Assembly (NCBI GenBank): GCA_937870685.1
Contig: CALMZX010000125.1
Span: forward strand, 1 to 32,560
Reading direction: 5' to 3'
Source of the DNA: an uncultured Alphaproteobacteria bacterium
GTDB lineage: Bacteria > Pseudomonadota > Alphaproteobacteria > Rhizobiales > Aestuariivirgaceae
DNA length: 32,560 bases
Within the stretch, counting starts at the first letter, position 1; the number at the start of each line of letters is the position of its first letter. A program made the position numbers and the translations under genes. This document shows, one piece after another, positions 8,824-18,173 of the stretch. The notes under the pieces were generated by a model. The model was not told where the DNA came from. It worked only from the letters and a program-made list of their open reading frames with translations, and made no database searches.

Positions 8824-9816
8824 ATGACAGGTTCAGACAGCAGTTCCCGCAAGCGCTGGCAGGCATCCGCCCAGGCTGCACTCGCCACCGAAACACGCGG
8901 CATGCAGGCCCTCACCGAAGCAATGTCCGCCGGGCTCGGTGAGGCACTTGCCGATGCCGTTGCGGCCATCCGCGCCGCCACCGGCCGCACCATCATCACC
9001 GGTATGGGCAAGAGCGGCCATATTGCCCGCAAGATCGCGGCAACGCTCGCCTCAACCGGCACCCCCGCCCTGTTCGTCCATCCGGCCGAAGCCAGCCACG
9101 GCGACCTTGGCATGATCACGGCACAGGATGTGGTGATCATGCTCTCCAACTCGGGCGAGTCCGCCGAACTGCGCGACATTCTCGTCTACAGCCGCCGATT
9201 CCACGTGCCTCTCATCGCGATCACGGCGCGGCGTGACAGCACGCTGGGGCGGGAAGCCGATACCGTGCTCGAATTGCCGTCGGCCCGGGAAGCCTGCCCC
9301 AACGGCCTTGCACCCACCACCTCGACGCTCATGCAGTTGGCACTGGGCGATGCCCTCGCCATGGCGCTTCTGGAAGACAAGGGGTTCTCCCCACTCGACT
9401 ACAAAAACTTCCATCCCGGTGGCAAACTGGGCGCACAGCTCAAGCACGCGGGCGACATCATGCACGGGCACACGCGCCTGCCGCTGGTTGTTGCGGGCAC
9501 GGTCATGTCAGAAGCCATTCTGGTGATGACCCAGAAGTCCTTTGGCTGCGTCGGTGTCACCGATGCGGAAGGCAAACTCGTGGGGCTTGTGACCGATGGC
9601 GACCTCCGCCGCCACATGGGACCCGGCCTCATGGAGCAGCGCGTCGAAGACGTGATGACACGCAATCCCAAAACCATCGGCGCAGACATGCTCGCGGGCG
9701 AGGTGCTGGACTTCCTCAACGGCTCGCGCATCACCGCCGTTTTCGTGGTCAGTCAGAACGGCAAGCCGGAAGGCCTCATCCACATCCATGACCTGCTGCG
9801 GATCGGCGTGAGCTGA
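8824..9816 (+). CDS. kdsD: Arabinose-5-phosphate isomerase, KpsF/GutQ family
   Basis: A 330-residue enzyme that converts ribulose-5-phosphate to arabinose-5-phosphate, the first step toward KDO for lipopolysaccharide. The N-terminal SIS domain (about 40-180) contains GMGKSGHIARK (60-70), the histidine-rich HPAEASHGDLGM stretch and LSNSGES. Two CBS domains follow (about 215-330, including VGLVTDGDLRRH). The start is the ATG at 8824, which gives the usual family length. Upstream in-frame ATGs at 8701 and 8719 would translate the 12-bp tandem repeat into a Cys-Pro-rich leader and are unlikely. The family includes KpsF, KdsD and GutQ, which share the reaction, so the symbol is the general one. 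It is convergent with scpB, with eight bases between the stops. Confidence 0.92.
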   Translation: MTGSDSSSRKRWQASAQAALATETRGMQALTEAMSAGLGEALADAVAAIRAATGRTIITGMGKSGHIARKIAATLASTGTPALFVHPAEASHGDLGMITAQDVVIMLSNSGESAELRDILVYSRRFHVPLIAITARRDSTLGREADTVLELPSAREACPNGLAPTTSTLMQLALGDALAMALLEDKGFSPLDYKNFHPGGKLGAQLKHAGDIMHGHTRLPLVVAGTVMSEAILVMTQKSFGCVGVTDAEGKLVGLVTDGDLRRHMGPGLMEQRVEDVMTRNPKTIGADMLAGEVLDFLNGSRITAVFVVSQNGKPEGLIHIHDLLRIGVS

Positions 9817-9824
9817 ACCCCGCG

Positions 9825-10664
9825 TTACGCCTGTTCTGTATCAGCAGTGCCCACCATATCAGGTTCGGCCATTACCTCTGCTGCGGCCTCCGCCACAGGA
9901 GCATCCGGATCAGGCATGTGCATGTCGAGCGGAATCTGCTCGGTGCCGTCCAGCGGTTCCTCGTCGGCAGTGAGTTCTTCAGGTGCCTTCGGCACAGGCA
10001 CGTCGAAGCCCGGCGGCAGGTTGGCTTCCAGCAGCCCGGCCGCCTTCAGTTCCTGCAGGCCCGGCAGATCGGTGATGTCGTTCAGTCCGAAGTGCTGCAT
10101 GAAACCTTCGGTCGTGCCATAGGTCACAGGGCGGCCCGGGGTCTTGCGCCGTCCGCGCATCTTGATCCAGCCGATGTCGAGCAGCGTGTCGATCGTGCCC
10201 TTGGAAATGGCCACGCCACGGATGTCCTCGATCTCGGCGCGCGTCACCGGCTGGTGATAGGCAATGATCGCCAGCGTCTCGAGGCCGGCCTTGGTCAGGC
10301 GCTTCTGCTCCTGAACGTCCTTGCGCAGCACGAATGACATGTCCTCGGCGGTGCGGAACATGAACTTGCCCGCCAGTTGCACAAGGTTGACACCCCGGTT
10401 CGCATAATTCTCCCGCAGGTCCTCCAGCAGCACCTCGATATCAGCCGTTTCGGGCAGGTGTTCCTTGAACTTGTCAAAGCTCACGGGTTCCGTCGCCGCA
10501 AAAAGAATGGCTTCCAGAATGCGCAGGTGCTGGCTGCGCTCGGCATGGGGATGCATGGTCACAACGGCCCCCTGGGCCGAATCTGCTCCGGCGTCCGCCG
10601 CGCCATCCATGTCCTGTTGATCGTTCATGTCGATGGCTGTCATTGTCGAAGGCACGTTTGGCAT
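9825..10664 (-). CDS. scpB: Segregation and condensation protein B
   Basis: A 279-residue subunit of the SMC-ScpAB condensin that compacts and segregates the chromosome. The central part has the two winged-helix domains of ScpB (about 45-210), with conserved LEAILFAATEPV, LETLAIIAYHQPVTRAEIE and RGRRKTPGRPVTYGTT. The protein carries a disordered N-terminal leader of about 40 residues. It also has an acidic, Ala/Pro/Glu/Asp-rich tail of about 70 residues. The start lies nine bases after the scpA stop, so scpA and scpB are cotranscribed. In-frame ATGs at 10643 and 10628 are possible alternative starts because no strong ribosome site precedes 10664. Confidence 0.95.
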   Translation of the reverse strand: MPNVPSTMTAIDMNDQQDMDGAADAGADSAQGAVVTMHPHAERSQHLRILEAILFAATEPVSFDKFKEHLPETADIEVLLEDLRENYANRGVNLVQLAGKFMFRTAEDMSFVLRKDVQEQKRLTKAGLETLAIIAYHQPVTRAEIEDIRGVAISKGTIDTLLDIGWIKMRGRRKTPGRPVTYGTTEGFMQHFGLNDITDLPGLQELKAAGLLEANLPPGFDVPVPKAPEELTADEEPLDGTEQIPLDMHMPDPDAPVAEAAAEVMAEPDMVGTADTEQA

Positions 10665-10673
10665 TCCTGTCTG

Positions 10674-11555
10674 TTAGGCAGCTGCGCCGCGGCGGCGCAG
10701 GTAAATGGGTTTGAACACTTCATCCTGGCGGAGTTCGAGCACCCCTTCGCGGGCCAGCTCGAGGCTCGCCGTGAAGCTGGAGGCGCGCACCGAGCGGCGC
10801 AGTTCGGGCGTGGCGAGATAGCGTTCCAGATAGACGTCGAACGTTCCCCATTCATCCATGGCGCCCACCAGCCGCTCCAGCGTTTCGCGCGCTTCCTTGA
10901 TGCTCCACACCGGCTGGCGCTTCACTGTGTAGGTCTGCCGCACCATCTTGCGGGCGCGGCGTTCGGCATAGGCCTTCAGCAGATCGAGCAACGTATCGGC
11001 ATATTCCCGCTGCCTCTCGATCACCAATGGTTCCGGCGCGCCCCGGAAGAACACGTCGATCCCCAACTGGCTGCGGTCCATGATCTGCTGCGCCCGCTCG
11101 CGCATCGCCTGCAGGCGCTGCAGCCGGAAGGCCAGCCGCGCCGCCATGTCCTGCGGAGTCGACTCGCCTTCGGTTGCAGGCGGCGCGGGGATCAGCAGGC
11201 GGGATTTCAGGTATGTCAGCCACGCCGCCATCACCAGATAGTCGGCTGCGAGTTCCAGCCGCATCACCCGGGCCCGTTCCACATAGGCGATGTATTGGTC
11301 AATGAGCGCCAGGATCGATATCTGCGTCAGGTCAATCTTGTGCTGGCGGGCGAGGTCAAGCAGCAGGTCGAGCGGGCCTTCAAACCCGGCCACATCGACG
11401 ATCAGTCTCTCGTCATCGGAGGGAAGAACTTCCCGCCGGGGCTCCGCCTCGCCGTCCGGCCAGGTTTGAGCAGCCGCCACCACAGGGGCTTCAGGCGCGG
11501 CTTGCGCAGCAGCACCATCACCTTCGGGCGCTGCTGTATCGGGTGTCTCGTTCAT
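10674..11555 (-). CDS. scpA: Segregation and condensation protein A
   Basis: A 293-residue kleisin that bridges the SMC heads and binds ScpB. After about 45 low-complexity Ala/Pro/Glu residues comes the N-terminal kleisin motif (VDVAGFEGPLDLLLDLAR, close to residue 50). It is followed by the helix that packs on the SMC neck (ISILALIDQYIAYVERAR), then LELAADYLVMAAWLTYLKSRLL. The C-terminal winged helix ends near VFKPIYLRRRG. It is downstream of nagZ on the same strand with a 75-base gap and upstream of scpB by nine bases. The leader of this gene contains one copy of a 10-bp direct repeat whose other copy covers the nagZ stop. Confidence 0.95.
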   Translation of the reverse strand: MNETPDTAAPEGDGAAAQAAPEAPVVAAAQTWPDGEAEPRREVLPSDDERLIVDVAGFEGPLDLLLDLARQHKIDLTQISILALIDQYIAYVERARVMRLELAADYLVMAAWLTYLKSRLLIPAPPATEGESTPQDMAARLAFRLQRLQAMRERAQQIMDRSQLGIDVFFRGAPEPLVIERQREYADTLLDLLKAYAERRARKMVRQTYTVKRQPVWSIKEARETLERLVGAMDEWGTFDVYLERYLATPELRRSVRASSFTASLELAREGVLELRQDEVFKPIYLRRRGAAA

Positions 11556-11569
11556 GGCAGCGTTTTAGC

Positions 11570-11632
11570 CTCCGGCCTCGTCTTTGCCCACCGCAAAGGC
11601 TTGGCTTTCAACTGCAATTTGTCTCCGGCCTC
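11570..11632. repeat. 10-bp direct repeat in the nagZ-scpA gap
   Basis: CTCCGGCCTC occurs at 11570-11579 and again at 11623-11632, 53 bases apart. The second copy overlaps the nagZ stop codon, and the first lies in the scpA leader, where it supplies a GGAGG on the coding strand about 13 bases before the ATG. No further copies are apparent here. Confidence 0.5.
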
Positions 11633-12659
11633 ACGCTGCGGGCAGCAGCACCTGAAGGTCGCGAAGCGCCATTTTTGTGTCGTAGGACAATGGCTTGCGG
11701 CGCGCCTTGAGGGCCGCCTTGGCCCGCGCCAGGGCCTTGCCCTTCAGCGCACCTGCCGCCGCCGCCACCTCTTCCATTTCAGCCAGCACCCCGTTGCAGT
11801 GAAGAACCACGTCCACCCCTGCCTTCAGGGATGCAGCCGTCTTCTCGGACATGCTGCCGGACAGCGCTTTCATGGACAGGTCATCCGTCATCAACAGGCC
11901 GTTGAATCCGAGCTGCTTGCGGATCACATCCTTGATCACCCGCACCGACTGGGTGGCCGGATGATCCGCGTCAATCGCGGTCAGCACCACATGCGCCGTC
12001 ATCGCCATCGGGCACGAGGCCATGGCGGCGAAGGGATAGAAATCATGCGACTCGAGTTCGGGGCGGCTGGCCTTGATCACGGGCAGCTCATAGTGACTGT
12101 CCACCACCGCGCGGCCATGGCCGGGAATGTGTTTCATCACCGGCAACACACCGCCTTCCATCAGGCCATCAGCGTAGGCTCGCGCCAGCATCAGGGCGGC
12201 AGCGGGCTTTGAGGAAAAGGCCCGGCTCGAAATGGCTGCCGTCGTGTCTTCGCGTGGCAGGTCAAGGACAGGCGCACAGTTGGCGGTGATGCCCACGGAC
12301 TCGAGGTCTTCCGCCATCAAGCGCCCCACCAGCCGCGTGGCACGCACGGCATGCAGCGGGCACTTCTCGTAGAGCTTGCCGTATTCCTCAGCCGCCGGAT
12401 ACTTCCGCCACGCCGGAACCGGAGGTCCCATGCGCTGCACCCGCCCGCCTTCCTGGTCGATGAACACCGGCGCGTCCTTGCGCGCGACGGCGGAACGGAA
12501 GGCCGCCGTCAGCACCTTCACCTGGGCCGGCGTCTCACAGTTGCGCTTGAACAGGATCAGGCCCCACGGATTGGCCCGGGCAAAGAACGCTGTCTCGGCG
12601 TCGCTCAGTTCCGTGCCGGAACAACCGCTGATGAATGCGCCAACGGGCATGCGGGCCAT
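11631..12659 (-). CDS. nagZ: Beta-N-acetylhexosaminidase (peptidoglycan recycling)
   Basis: This 342-residue GH3 enzyme removes GlcNAc from GlcNAc-1,6-anhydroMurNAc muropeptides in the cytosol. The signature KHIPGHG...DSH is present (K176, H177, H181, D187-H189), which carries the Asp-His general acid/base dyad. The likely nucleophile is an Asp in LLMTDDLSMKALSG. The ATG at 12659 is chosen because AAGAGG lies 8 bases before it; a GTG two codons upstream (12665) is only two bases from that ribosome site. NagZ follows the SPOR-protein gene. It completes a link with the MltB-type transglycosylase, whose anhydro-products are its substrates. In some bacteria this step also sets beta-lactamase induction, but no ampR/ampC is seen here. 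Confidence 0.95.
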   Translation of the reverse strand: MARMPVGAFISGCSGTELSDAETAFFARANPWGLILFKRNCETPAQVKVLTAAFRSAVARKDAPVFIDQEGGRVQRMGPPVPAWRKYPAAEEYGKLYEKCPLHAVRATRLVGRLMAEDLESVGITANCAPVLDLPREDTTAAISSRAFSSKPAAALMLARAYADGLMEGGVLPVMKHIPGHGRAVVDSHYELPVIKASRPELESHDFYPFAAMASCPMAMTAHVVLTAIDADHPATQSVRVIKDVIRKQLGFNGLLMTDDLSMKALSGSMSEKTAASLKAGVDVVLHCNGVLAEMEEVAAAAGALKGKALARAKAALKARRKPLSYDTKMALRDLQVLLPAA

Positions 12660-12704
12660 GTCCACAACCTCTTGAAAGAATTGATTCGATGCGCCGAATG
12701 TGGG

Positions 12705-15158
12705 CTATTGACGCCGCACAAGGCAATCCCGTTCGCCACCTGCGAACAGCTTTGAACACACCGCACTTGCCTGTTCACGGCTGGCCATGACGCCAACGGC
12801 CAGACGGTAGCGCGTGCTGCCGCCCACCACCGCCTGGGTCACGATCGGCGTGAGGCCGGAGAGAGCCCCGCCATGCTTCGATTTCAACCGGCCGTATTCC
12901 TTGGTGGCATCAGACTGGTTTGCAAAAGATGCGAGTTGCACAACATAACCGCTGCCACCGGCGGGTGCCTCCTGCGGCGCGGGCGCGGGCTGCACTGCCT
13001 TCTGCTGTGGTGCGGGCTGAACCTGCTTTGCAGGCGCCGCCGCCTGCTGCTGCACCGGCGCTTCGACAGCATCATTCGCACCATCATCACCACGGAACAG
13101 ATCGGCAATCGTGCGCTTCTTCTTGACCGGAGCAGGTGCCGGAGCGGTCGCCGCAGGTGCATCCACCACGGCACCGCCGTCATAGATGCCTCCACCACCG
13201 GAAGCGACATTTCCCGTCTCGCCACCCACATCAATACTGGCAACATCCTGCTCAGGCGCCGCTGCCACGCCTTTGGCTGGCGGCACCAGCACGACTGGCT
13301 TCGAACCCAGATTCTTCTCGGCTGTCTTGGCCGGCTTCTTTGCTGCAGGCTTCTTCGGCTTGTCCTCGGCCACCTTCTTCTTAACCGGAGCAGGATCGGG
13401 CTCGGAAATCACCTCGGTGCCGTCTGTTCCGCCACCTGAAGCCGCGGTTTCGCCGGGCACTGGTGCCGCCTCGGCCAGAGGATCTGGCGCACCGCTTGCC
13501 GCCGGTGCCGGGTTCGCGACGGCGTCACTCTTGGCAGCGGAAATTATTCCTTCCTGATCCGATTTCGCGGTTCCCGTCAAAGACGGCTCTGCCGCCTGGC
13601 TTGCGCCGGCGGCAGGTTCAATCATGGCTTGGTTGTTCGATGTACCGCCGGGAAGTGAGCCCTGCTGGTCATTTGCCCCGCCTTCGCCAGGCGGCGGGGG
13701 CAGCGGCAGTGGCACAAGCTCTTCCTGCCCGCTGGCAGGCTGCGCCGGGGCGGCTTCACCCGTGGCGGCGGCCGGATCGGCGCCCTGTTGCATGTTTGTG
13801 CTGTCGCCCGGAGGTGCAGGCACCTCCTCCGACTGGATCACGTCACCCCCCAGCACCTCGCGGTCACCCACGATGCGGTCATAGATCAGCTTCTTGGCAG
13901 GCTGACCCTGCTGGGCCGGGGCCGGATCAGGCGTCACCTTCGCTGGCTGCGACGGCGCTTCAACCACCGGCGTGTTGCCGGACTGCCCGCCTGCGGTGTT
14001 CGATGGGGTGATGTTGCTCTGGTAGAACCACCAGATGCCGCCACCCGCAAGAAGCCCGAGCAGAAGCAGCAGCGCCAGTGGCAGCCACGGTCCGCGCGAA
14101 GGCGGCAGATCCTCGTCATAGCCTTGTTCGTCACGGTAGGCCTGGCTGTAGTCGCCAGCCGTGGCGCGCCGGGTGGCACGGGTTTCGGCAAACACGTCGC
14201 CGCCTTCGCCAAACTCCTCCCGGTATCCACCGACCGCGGGACGCGGCGGCGGACGCATGCCACGCCCCCGCGTGTCAAATCCTTCCGCACCATATCCTGC
14301 CGCAGGCGGCGAGGCCGATGGCATGTTCAGGCGCGGTTGCGCCCCATAGTTTCCGCCGGCAGGCGGCGGCGTATAGGCGGGCGGCGGCTGATATCCTGCA
14401 CCGGCATAGCCGCGCGAAGACGGATCGATCGGCCGATAAGGCGGCGTTTGCGCGCCATACCCGGCCGTAGAGCCATACGTGCTGGAAGGCGGCGGCGAGA
14501 AACGCGACTGCGGGCGTGTGGGCACCACCGGCGGCGGCATCTGGGCCGGACCACGCGGCGGCATCATCGGACGATCAGTACCAAGAGGCGAACGCGGCGG
14601 CGTGATGGGCGCCGACGGTGTCATGACCGGAGGCGGCATGGAAACACGCGACGGAGCGGCAGCTCTTGCCGGAGTTGCAGCAGGGGGTGGTGGTGGCGTG
14701 AAGGCAGGCCGTGCCGGTGCCTGCACAGGCACAGCCGGGGCCGCTGCCTTGGGCGGCGCCGCTGCAGCCTTCTGCTCGGCTTCATCCACCGCGAATGTGA
14801 ACTTGGGTTTGGCGCCGTTTGATTCCGGCAGCTTGATCTCGGCACGCTGCCGGGCAGCCTGCACGCGCTGTTCGGCGAGGCGTTCCTGCGCCTCGCGCTG
14901 GGCTTTGAGCTTTTCAGCGAGTTTCTCGCCACTGGCGACAGGCGGTGCGGCCGCAGCAGTGCCACGCGGAGGCGCTGCCTTGACGCCGGGGCGCGGCGCC
15001 ATCGGCGCTGGCTTCACCGCAGCCGGACGTGCCGCCGCAGGAGGCCCCGCTGGCGGCGAAAACTCGTCGGCAATGCGCGGCATATCCTTGCCCGCACCGA
15101 TGCCGAGGCGCTCGCGCCAGCTGCGCTTGTCTGTTCCATTGCTGGAGTTCTGGTCCAT
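12705..15158 (-). CDS. SPOR-domain cell-envelope protein with long Pro/Ala-rich regions
   Basis: An 817-residue, probably single-pass inner-membrane protein. The cytosolic N-terminal part (1-357) is rich in Pro, Ala and Gly, with a charged helix of likely coiled-coil character at about 78-110 and many short PPP/YG motifs. One membrane segment lies at about 358-378 (PWLPLALLLLLGLLAGGGIWWFY). A low-complexity, acidic then Lys-rich periplasmic linker follows. The C-terminus (737-817, from GYVVQLASF) is a SPOR domain, a fold that binds denuded glycan strands at division sites. This topology resembles FtsN-like proteins, though the tail is much longer. It lies 15 bases after argS and upstream of nagZ. 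The ribosome site GAAGGG fits the start. The exact role is not known to me; division or septal peptidoglycan is the best inference. Confidence 0.85.
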   Translation of the reverse strand: MDQNSSNGTDKRSWRERLGIGAGKDMPRIADEFSPPAGPPAAARPAAVKPAPMAPRPGVKAAPPRGTAAAAPPVASGEKLAEKLKAQREAQERLAEQRVQAARQRAEIKLPESNGAKPKFTFAVDEAEQKAAAAPPKAAAPAVPVQAPARPAFTPPPPPAATPARAAAPSRVSMPPPVMTPSAPITPPRSPLGTDRPMMPPRGPAQMPPPVVPTRPQSRFSPPPSSTYGSTAGYGAQTPPYRPIDPSSRGYAGAGYQPPPAYTPPPAGGNYGAQPRLNMPSASPPAAGYGAEGFDTRGRGMRPPPRPAVGGYREEFGEGGDVFAETRATRRATAGDYSQAYRDEQGYDEDLPPSRGPWLPLALLLLLGLLAGGGIWWFYQSNITPSNTAGGQSGNTPVVEAPSQPAKVTPDPAPAQQGQPAKKLIYDRIVGDREVLGGDVIQSEEVPAPPGDSTNMQQGADPAAATGEAAPAQPASGQEELVPLPLPPPPGEGGANDQQGSLPGGTSNNQAMIEPAAGASQAAEPSLTGTAKSDQEGIISAAKSDAVANPAPAASGAPDPLAEAAPVPGETAASGGGTDGTEVISEPDPAPVKKKVAEDKPKKPAAKKPAKTAEKNLGSKPVVLVPPAKGVAAAPEQDVASIDVGGETGNVASGGGGIYDGGAVVDAPAATAPAPAPVKKKRTIADLFRGDDGANDAVEAPVQQQAAAPAKQVQPAPQQKAVQPAPAPQEAPAGGSGYVVQLASFANQSDATKEYGRLKSKHGGALSGLTPIVTQAVVGGSTRYRLAVGVMASREQASAVCSKLFAGGERDCLVRRQ

Positions 15159-15173
15159 ACCCTTCGCCCGTTC

Positions 15174-16916
15174 CTACATTTCCTCGACAGGTCTCACGCC
15201 GAGAATGCCAAGCCCGTTGGCCAGAGAATAGCGGATTGCGCGGAGAAACGCCATCCGGGTCATCGTCAGGTGCCGTTGGGCGGGAATGATGAAGCGCAAA
15301 TGCGGCGCTTCTTTGCCCCGGTTCCAAAGGGCGTGAAAATCACTCGCTAAGTCATAGAGATAGAATGATATTCTGTGCGGCTCGTGGGCCAGTGCGGCGG
15401 CTTCCATCAGGCGCGGAAACGCCGCAAGCCGCTTGATCACCGAAAGTTCGGCTTCATCCGTCAACAGATTAAATTGCACCTCGCCGTCGCCCGGGGCCCC
15501 GTAACCCTCGGATTCGGCATTGCGCAGCACCGAGCAGATGCGCGCATGGGCATACTGGACATAGAAAACCGGGTTGTCCTTGGACTGTTCCGTAACCTTG
15601 GCGAAATCAAAATCCAGAGGTGCCTCATTCTTGCGGTAGAGCATCATGAAGCGCACCACGTCAGGCCCGACCTCATCCACCACATCGCGCAGCGTCACAA
15701 ATTCGCCAGCCCGCTTCGACATGCGCACCGGTTCACCGTTGCGGAACAGCTTCACCAGCTGGCACAGCCGCACGATCACCTGCACCCTGCCCTCGCCCGC
15801 GATGGCCGAGGCGACAGCCTGCAGCCGTTTCACGTAACCGCCATGGTCGGCGCCCAGGATGTAGATCAGCTGCTTGAAGCCGCGCGAAATCTTGTCCCGG
15901 CTGTAGGCCACGTCGGAAGCGAAATAGGTGAAGCTGCCATCTGACTTCTTCAGCGGACGGTCCACGTCGTCGCCAAAGGCTGTGGCGCGGAACAACGTCT
16001 GTTCGCGGTCCTCCCAATCCTCGGGCACCTCGCCCTTCGGCGGATCAAGCCTGCCTTGATAGACATGCCCTGCCCGTGTCAGCGAAGCCAGTGTCTCATC
16101 AACGGCACCTGACGTGTGCAGCGACTTTTCCGAGAAGAAGACCTCCTGGCGGATGTTGAGCGCAGCGAGGTCATCGCGGATCAGGTCCATCATCATGGCA
16201 ATGGCCATGGCCCGCACCGGCTCCAGCCATTCGCTTTCCGGACGGTTCACAAACTTTGTGCCGTGCGCGGCGGCAAGCGCCTGCCCCACGGCCTTCAGAT
16301 AGTCGCCGGGATAAAGCCCCGCCGGGATCTCGCCGATGTTCTGCCCCAACGCCTCAAGGTAACGGAGGTGGGCCGAGCGTGCCAGCGTATCTACCTGGGC
16401 GCCAGCATCGTTGATGTAGTACTCCTTGGAGACGGCGTAACCCGTGGCGGCGAGAAGCGATGCAAGCGCATCACCAAACACCGCCCCCCGACAATGGCCC
16501 ACATGCAATGGCCCGGTGGGATTGGCGGAGACATACTCCACATTCACCTTTTCGCCCTTGCCCAGTGTCGAGTGGCCGAACCCGTCACCCAGTGCAAGAG
16601 CAGAGGCGAGGAATTTCGGCCAGATCGTTGGCGCAAGCCTGAGGTTGATGAAACCGGGTCCGGCAATCTCCGCCGCTTCCACATCCTGCGCGGCGGCGAG
16701 CTTGCCGCAGAGCAGTTCAGCCAGCTTGCGCGGCGGCAGGCCTGCGACTTTTGCCAGCACCATGGCTGCGTTGGTGGACACATCCCCATGCGACGGATCG
16801 CGCGGCGGCTCGGCCACCACACGCGACAGATCGAGCCCGCCCGCCATGAGCCCTTCGGCTGCGAGGTCGTTGAGTGCCTTTTCCACAAGGCCATGAAAAT
16901 GCGCAAAGAGGTTCAT
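15174..16916 (-). CDS. argS: Arginyl-tRNA synthetase
   Basis: This 580-residue class I synthetase charges tRNA-Arg. The HIGH motif reads HVGH (138-141, in [12 protein letters not shown]). The KMSKS loop is the usual ArgS variant with MSKRAGEF. The N-terminal additional domain ([17 protein letters not shown]) and the C-terminal DALR anticodon-binding domain ([12 protein letters not shown] onward) are complete. It stops with TAG 15 bases before the SPOR gene. Upstream is a 41-base AT-rich gap to dgt containing a TTAA-N7-TTAAC box. The gene order dgt-argS-SPOR-nagZ-scpAB is common in Alphaproteobacteria. Confidence 0.97.
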   Translation of the reverse strand: MNLFAHFHGLVEKALNDLAAEGLMAGGLDLSRVVAEPPRDPSHGDVSTNAAMVLAKVAGLPPRKLAELLCGKLAAAQDVEAAEIAGPGFINLRLAPTIWPKFLASALALGDGFGHSTLGKGEKVNVEYVSANPTGPLHVGHCRGAVFGDALASLLAATGYAVSKEYYINDAGAQVDTLARSAHLRYLEALGQNIGEIPAGLYPGDYLKAVGQALAAAHGTKFVNRPESEWLEPVRAMAIAMMMDLIRDDLAALNIRQEVFFSEKSLHTSGAVDETLASLTRAGHVYQGRLDPPKGEVPEDWEDREQTLFRATAFGDDVDRPLKKSDGSFTYFASDVAYSRDKISRGFKQLIYILGADHGGYVKRLQAVASAIAGEGRVQVIVRLCQLVKLFRNGEPVRMSKRAGEFVTLRDVVDEVGPDVVRFMMLYRKNEAPLDFDFAKVTEQSKDNPVFYVQYAHARICSVLRNAESEGYGAPGDGEVQFNLLTDEAELSVIKRLAAFPRLMEAAALAHEPHRISFYLYDLASDFHALWNRGKEAPHLRFIIPAQRHLTMTRMAFLRAIRYSLANGLGILGVRPVEEM

Positions 16917-16946
16917 ACTGAATCGCTAAATAATTGATTGTTTTAT

Positions 16947-16962
16947 TTAACTTTCGCTTAAC
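16947..16962 (+). promoter_or_regulatory. TTAA-N7-TTAAC, candidate CtrA box upstream of argS
   Basis: TTAA (16947-16950), seven bases and TTAAC (16958-16962) match the CtrA full-site consensus known from Caulobacter. The box lies 31-46 bases upstream of argS in a short AT-rich island and overlaps the dgt stop codon. The same bases form a hairpin (CTTTCG/CGAAAG, 16951-16967), so a terminator reading is also possible. Binding has not been shown. Confidence 0.4.
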
Positions 16963-18151
16963 GAAAGAGGGGGTCGAGGTCAAACAGGCGCTTGTGCTGG
17001 TCCAGCGCGTAGCGGTCCGTCATGCCCGCAAGGAAATCGCACACCTGCCGCGCATAGCGGCTCTGGTCCGATATGGGAACATCCTCCCGCCAATCCCTCG
17101 GCAGCAGGGTCTCGTCATTCATGTAGGCATTGAACAGGTCGCGAATCACCCGCTGCGCCCGCGCCATGATGTCCATCACACGCGCGTGCCGGTACATGGA
17201 CTGCGTCAGGAACTGCTGCAGGATGCGGTTGTTTTCCTTCATCTGTGCACTGAAGGTCACCAGCGTTTCCCCGGCAAGCCGCACCTCGTCCGGTGTCTTC
17301 GGCGCCACCCGCTTGATGTTTTTTTTCGCCGCGGCCAACACGTCATTGACCATGGCCGAGATCACGCGGCGCACCGTTTCGTGGACGATCCGGTCCTGCT
17401 CCAGCTTCGGATAGGCTTTCAGCACCTGCCCCAGCGCCTCGCCCACCAGCGGCACGTCGCCAAGATCGATGATCTTGAACAGCCCGGCACGCAGTCCGTC
17501 ATCAATGTCGTGGGCGTTGTAGGCAATGTCGTCCGAAATCGCCGCCACCTGCGCCTCCGCCGAGGCATGCTGCGACAGGCCGAGATCATGCACGCTGGCA
17601 TATTCAATGATCGCTTCCGGCAGTCCCCGCCCGCGATAGTGGCCAAGCGCGTGGCCCTCGCCATCCGTCAGCGGACCATTGTGCTTCACCAGCCCTTCCA
17701 GGGTCTCCCATGTCAGGTTCAAGCCATCGAAGGCGGCATAGCGCCGCTCCAGCCGCGTCACGATGCGAAGCGCCTGGGCATTGTGGTCAAAGCCGCCATG
17801 TCCCGTCATCAGGGCATCCAGTTCGCGTTCTCCCGCATGGCCGAAGGGCGTGTGGCCGAGGTCATGGGCGAGTGCCAATGCCTCCGTCAGGTCCTCATCC
17901 AGACCGAGCGCCCGCGAAATGGCCCGCGCGATCTGCGCCACCTCAATCGAATGGGTGAGCCGTGTCCGGTAGTGATCGCCCTCGTGATAGACGAACACCT
18001 GCGTCTTGTGTTTCAGGCGGCGGAAGGCGGCGGAATGGATGATGCGGTCCCGGTCGCGGGCGAAGTCGGAGCGCGGCGGGGCTGGCGGTTCGGGCACCAG
18101 ACGGCCCCGGCTGCGGGAGGAATGACACGCCCAGGGTTGCAGATGGCTCAT
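16958..18151 (-). CDS. dgt: Deoxyguanosinetriphosphate triphosphohydrolase-like protein
   Basis: A 397-residue HD-domain phosphohydrolase that is expected to cleave dNTPs into nucleoside and triphosphate. Key blocks are RDRIIHSAAFRRLKHKTQVF (33-52), RLTHSIEVAQIAR with H67, and the HD pair H96-D97 in ALAHDLGHTPFGHAGE. A further metal-ligand Asp should lie in the DDIAYNAHDIDD region. Length matches the short alphaproteobacterial Dgt proteins rather than E. coli Dgt. It is divergent from erpA, 57 bases apart, and upstream of argS by 41 bases. Substrate preference cannot be told from the sequence. Confidence 0.93.
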   Translation of the reverse strand: MSHLQPWACHSSRSRGRLVPEPPAPPRSDFARDRDRIIHSAAFRRLKHKTQVFVYHEGDHYRTRLTHSIEVAQIARAISRALGLDEDLTEALALAHDLGHTPFGHAGERELDALMTGHGGFDHNAQALRIVTRLERRYAAFDGLNLTWETLEGLVKHNGPLTDGEGHALGHYRGRGLPEAIIEYASVHDLGLSQHASAEAQVAAISDDIAYNAHDIDDGLRAGLFKIIDLGDVPLVGEALGQVLKAYPKLEQDRIVHETVRRVISAMVNDVLAAAKKNIKRVAPKTPDEVRLAGETLVTFSAQMKENNRILQQFLTQSMYRHARVMDIMARAQRVIRDLFNAYMNDETLLPRDWREDVPISDQSRYARQVCDFLAGMTDRYALDQHKRLFDLDPLFR

Positions 18152-18173
18152 TGCCCCTGCCCTCCCGTCATCC

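Noticed and set aside
10377..12212. A 611-codon open frame on the plus strand across scpB, scpA and nagZ
   Set aside because: It is antisense to three well-identified genes, has a His/Arg-rich composition typical of shadow frames in GC-rich DNA and no domain that I recognise.
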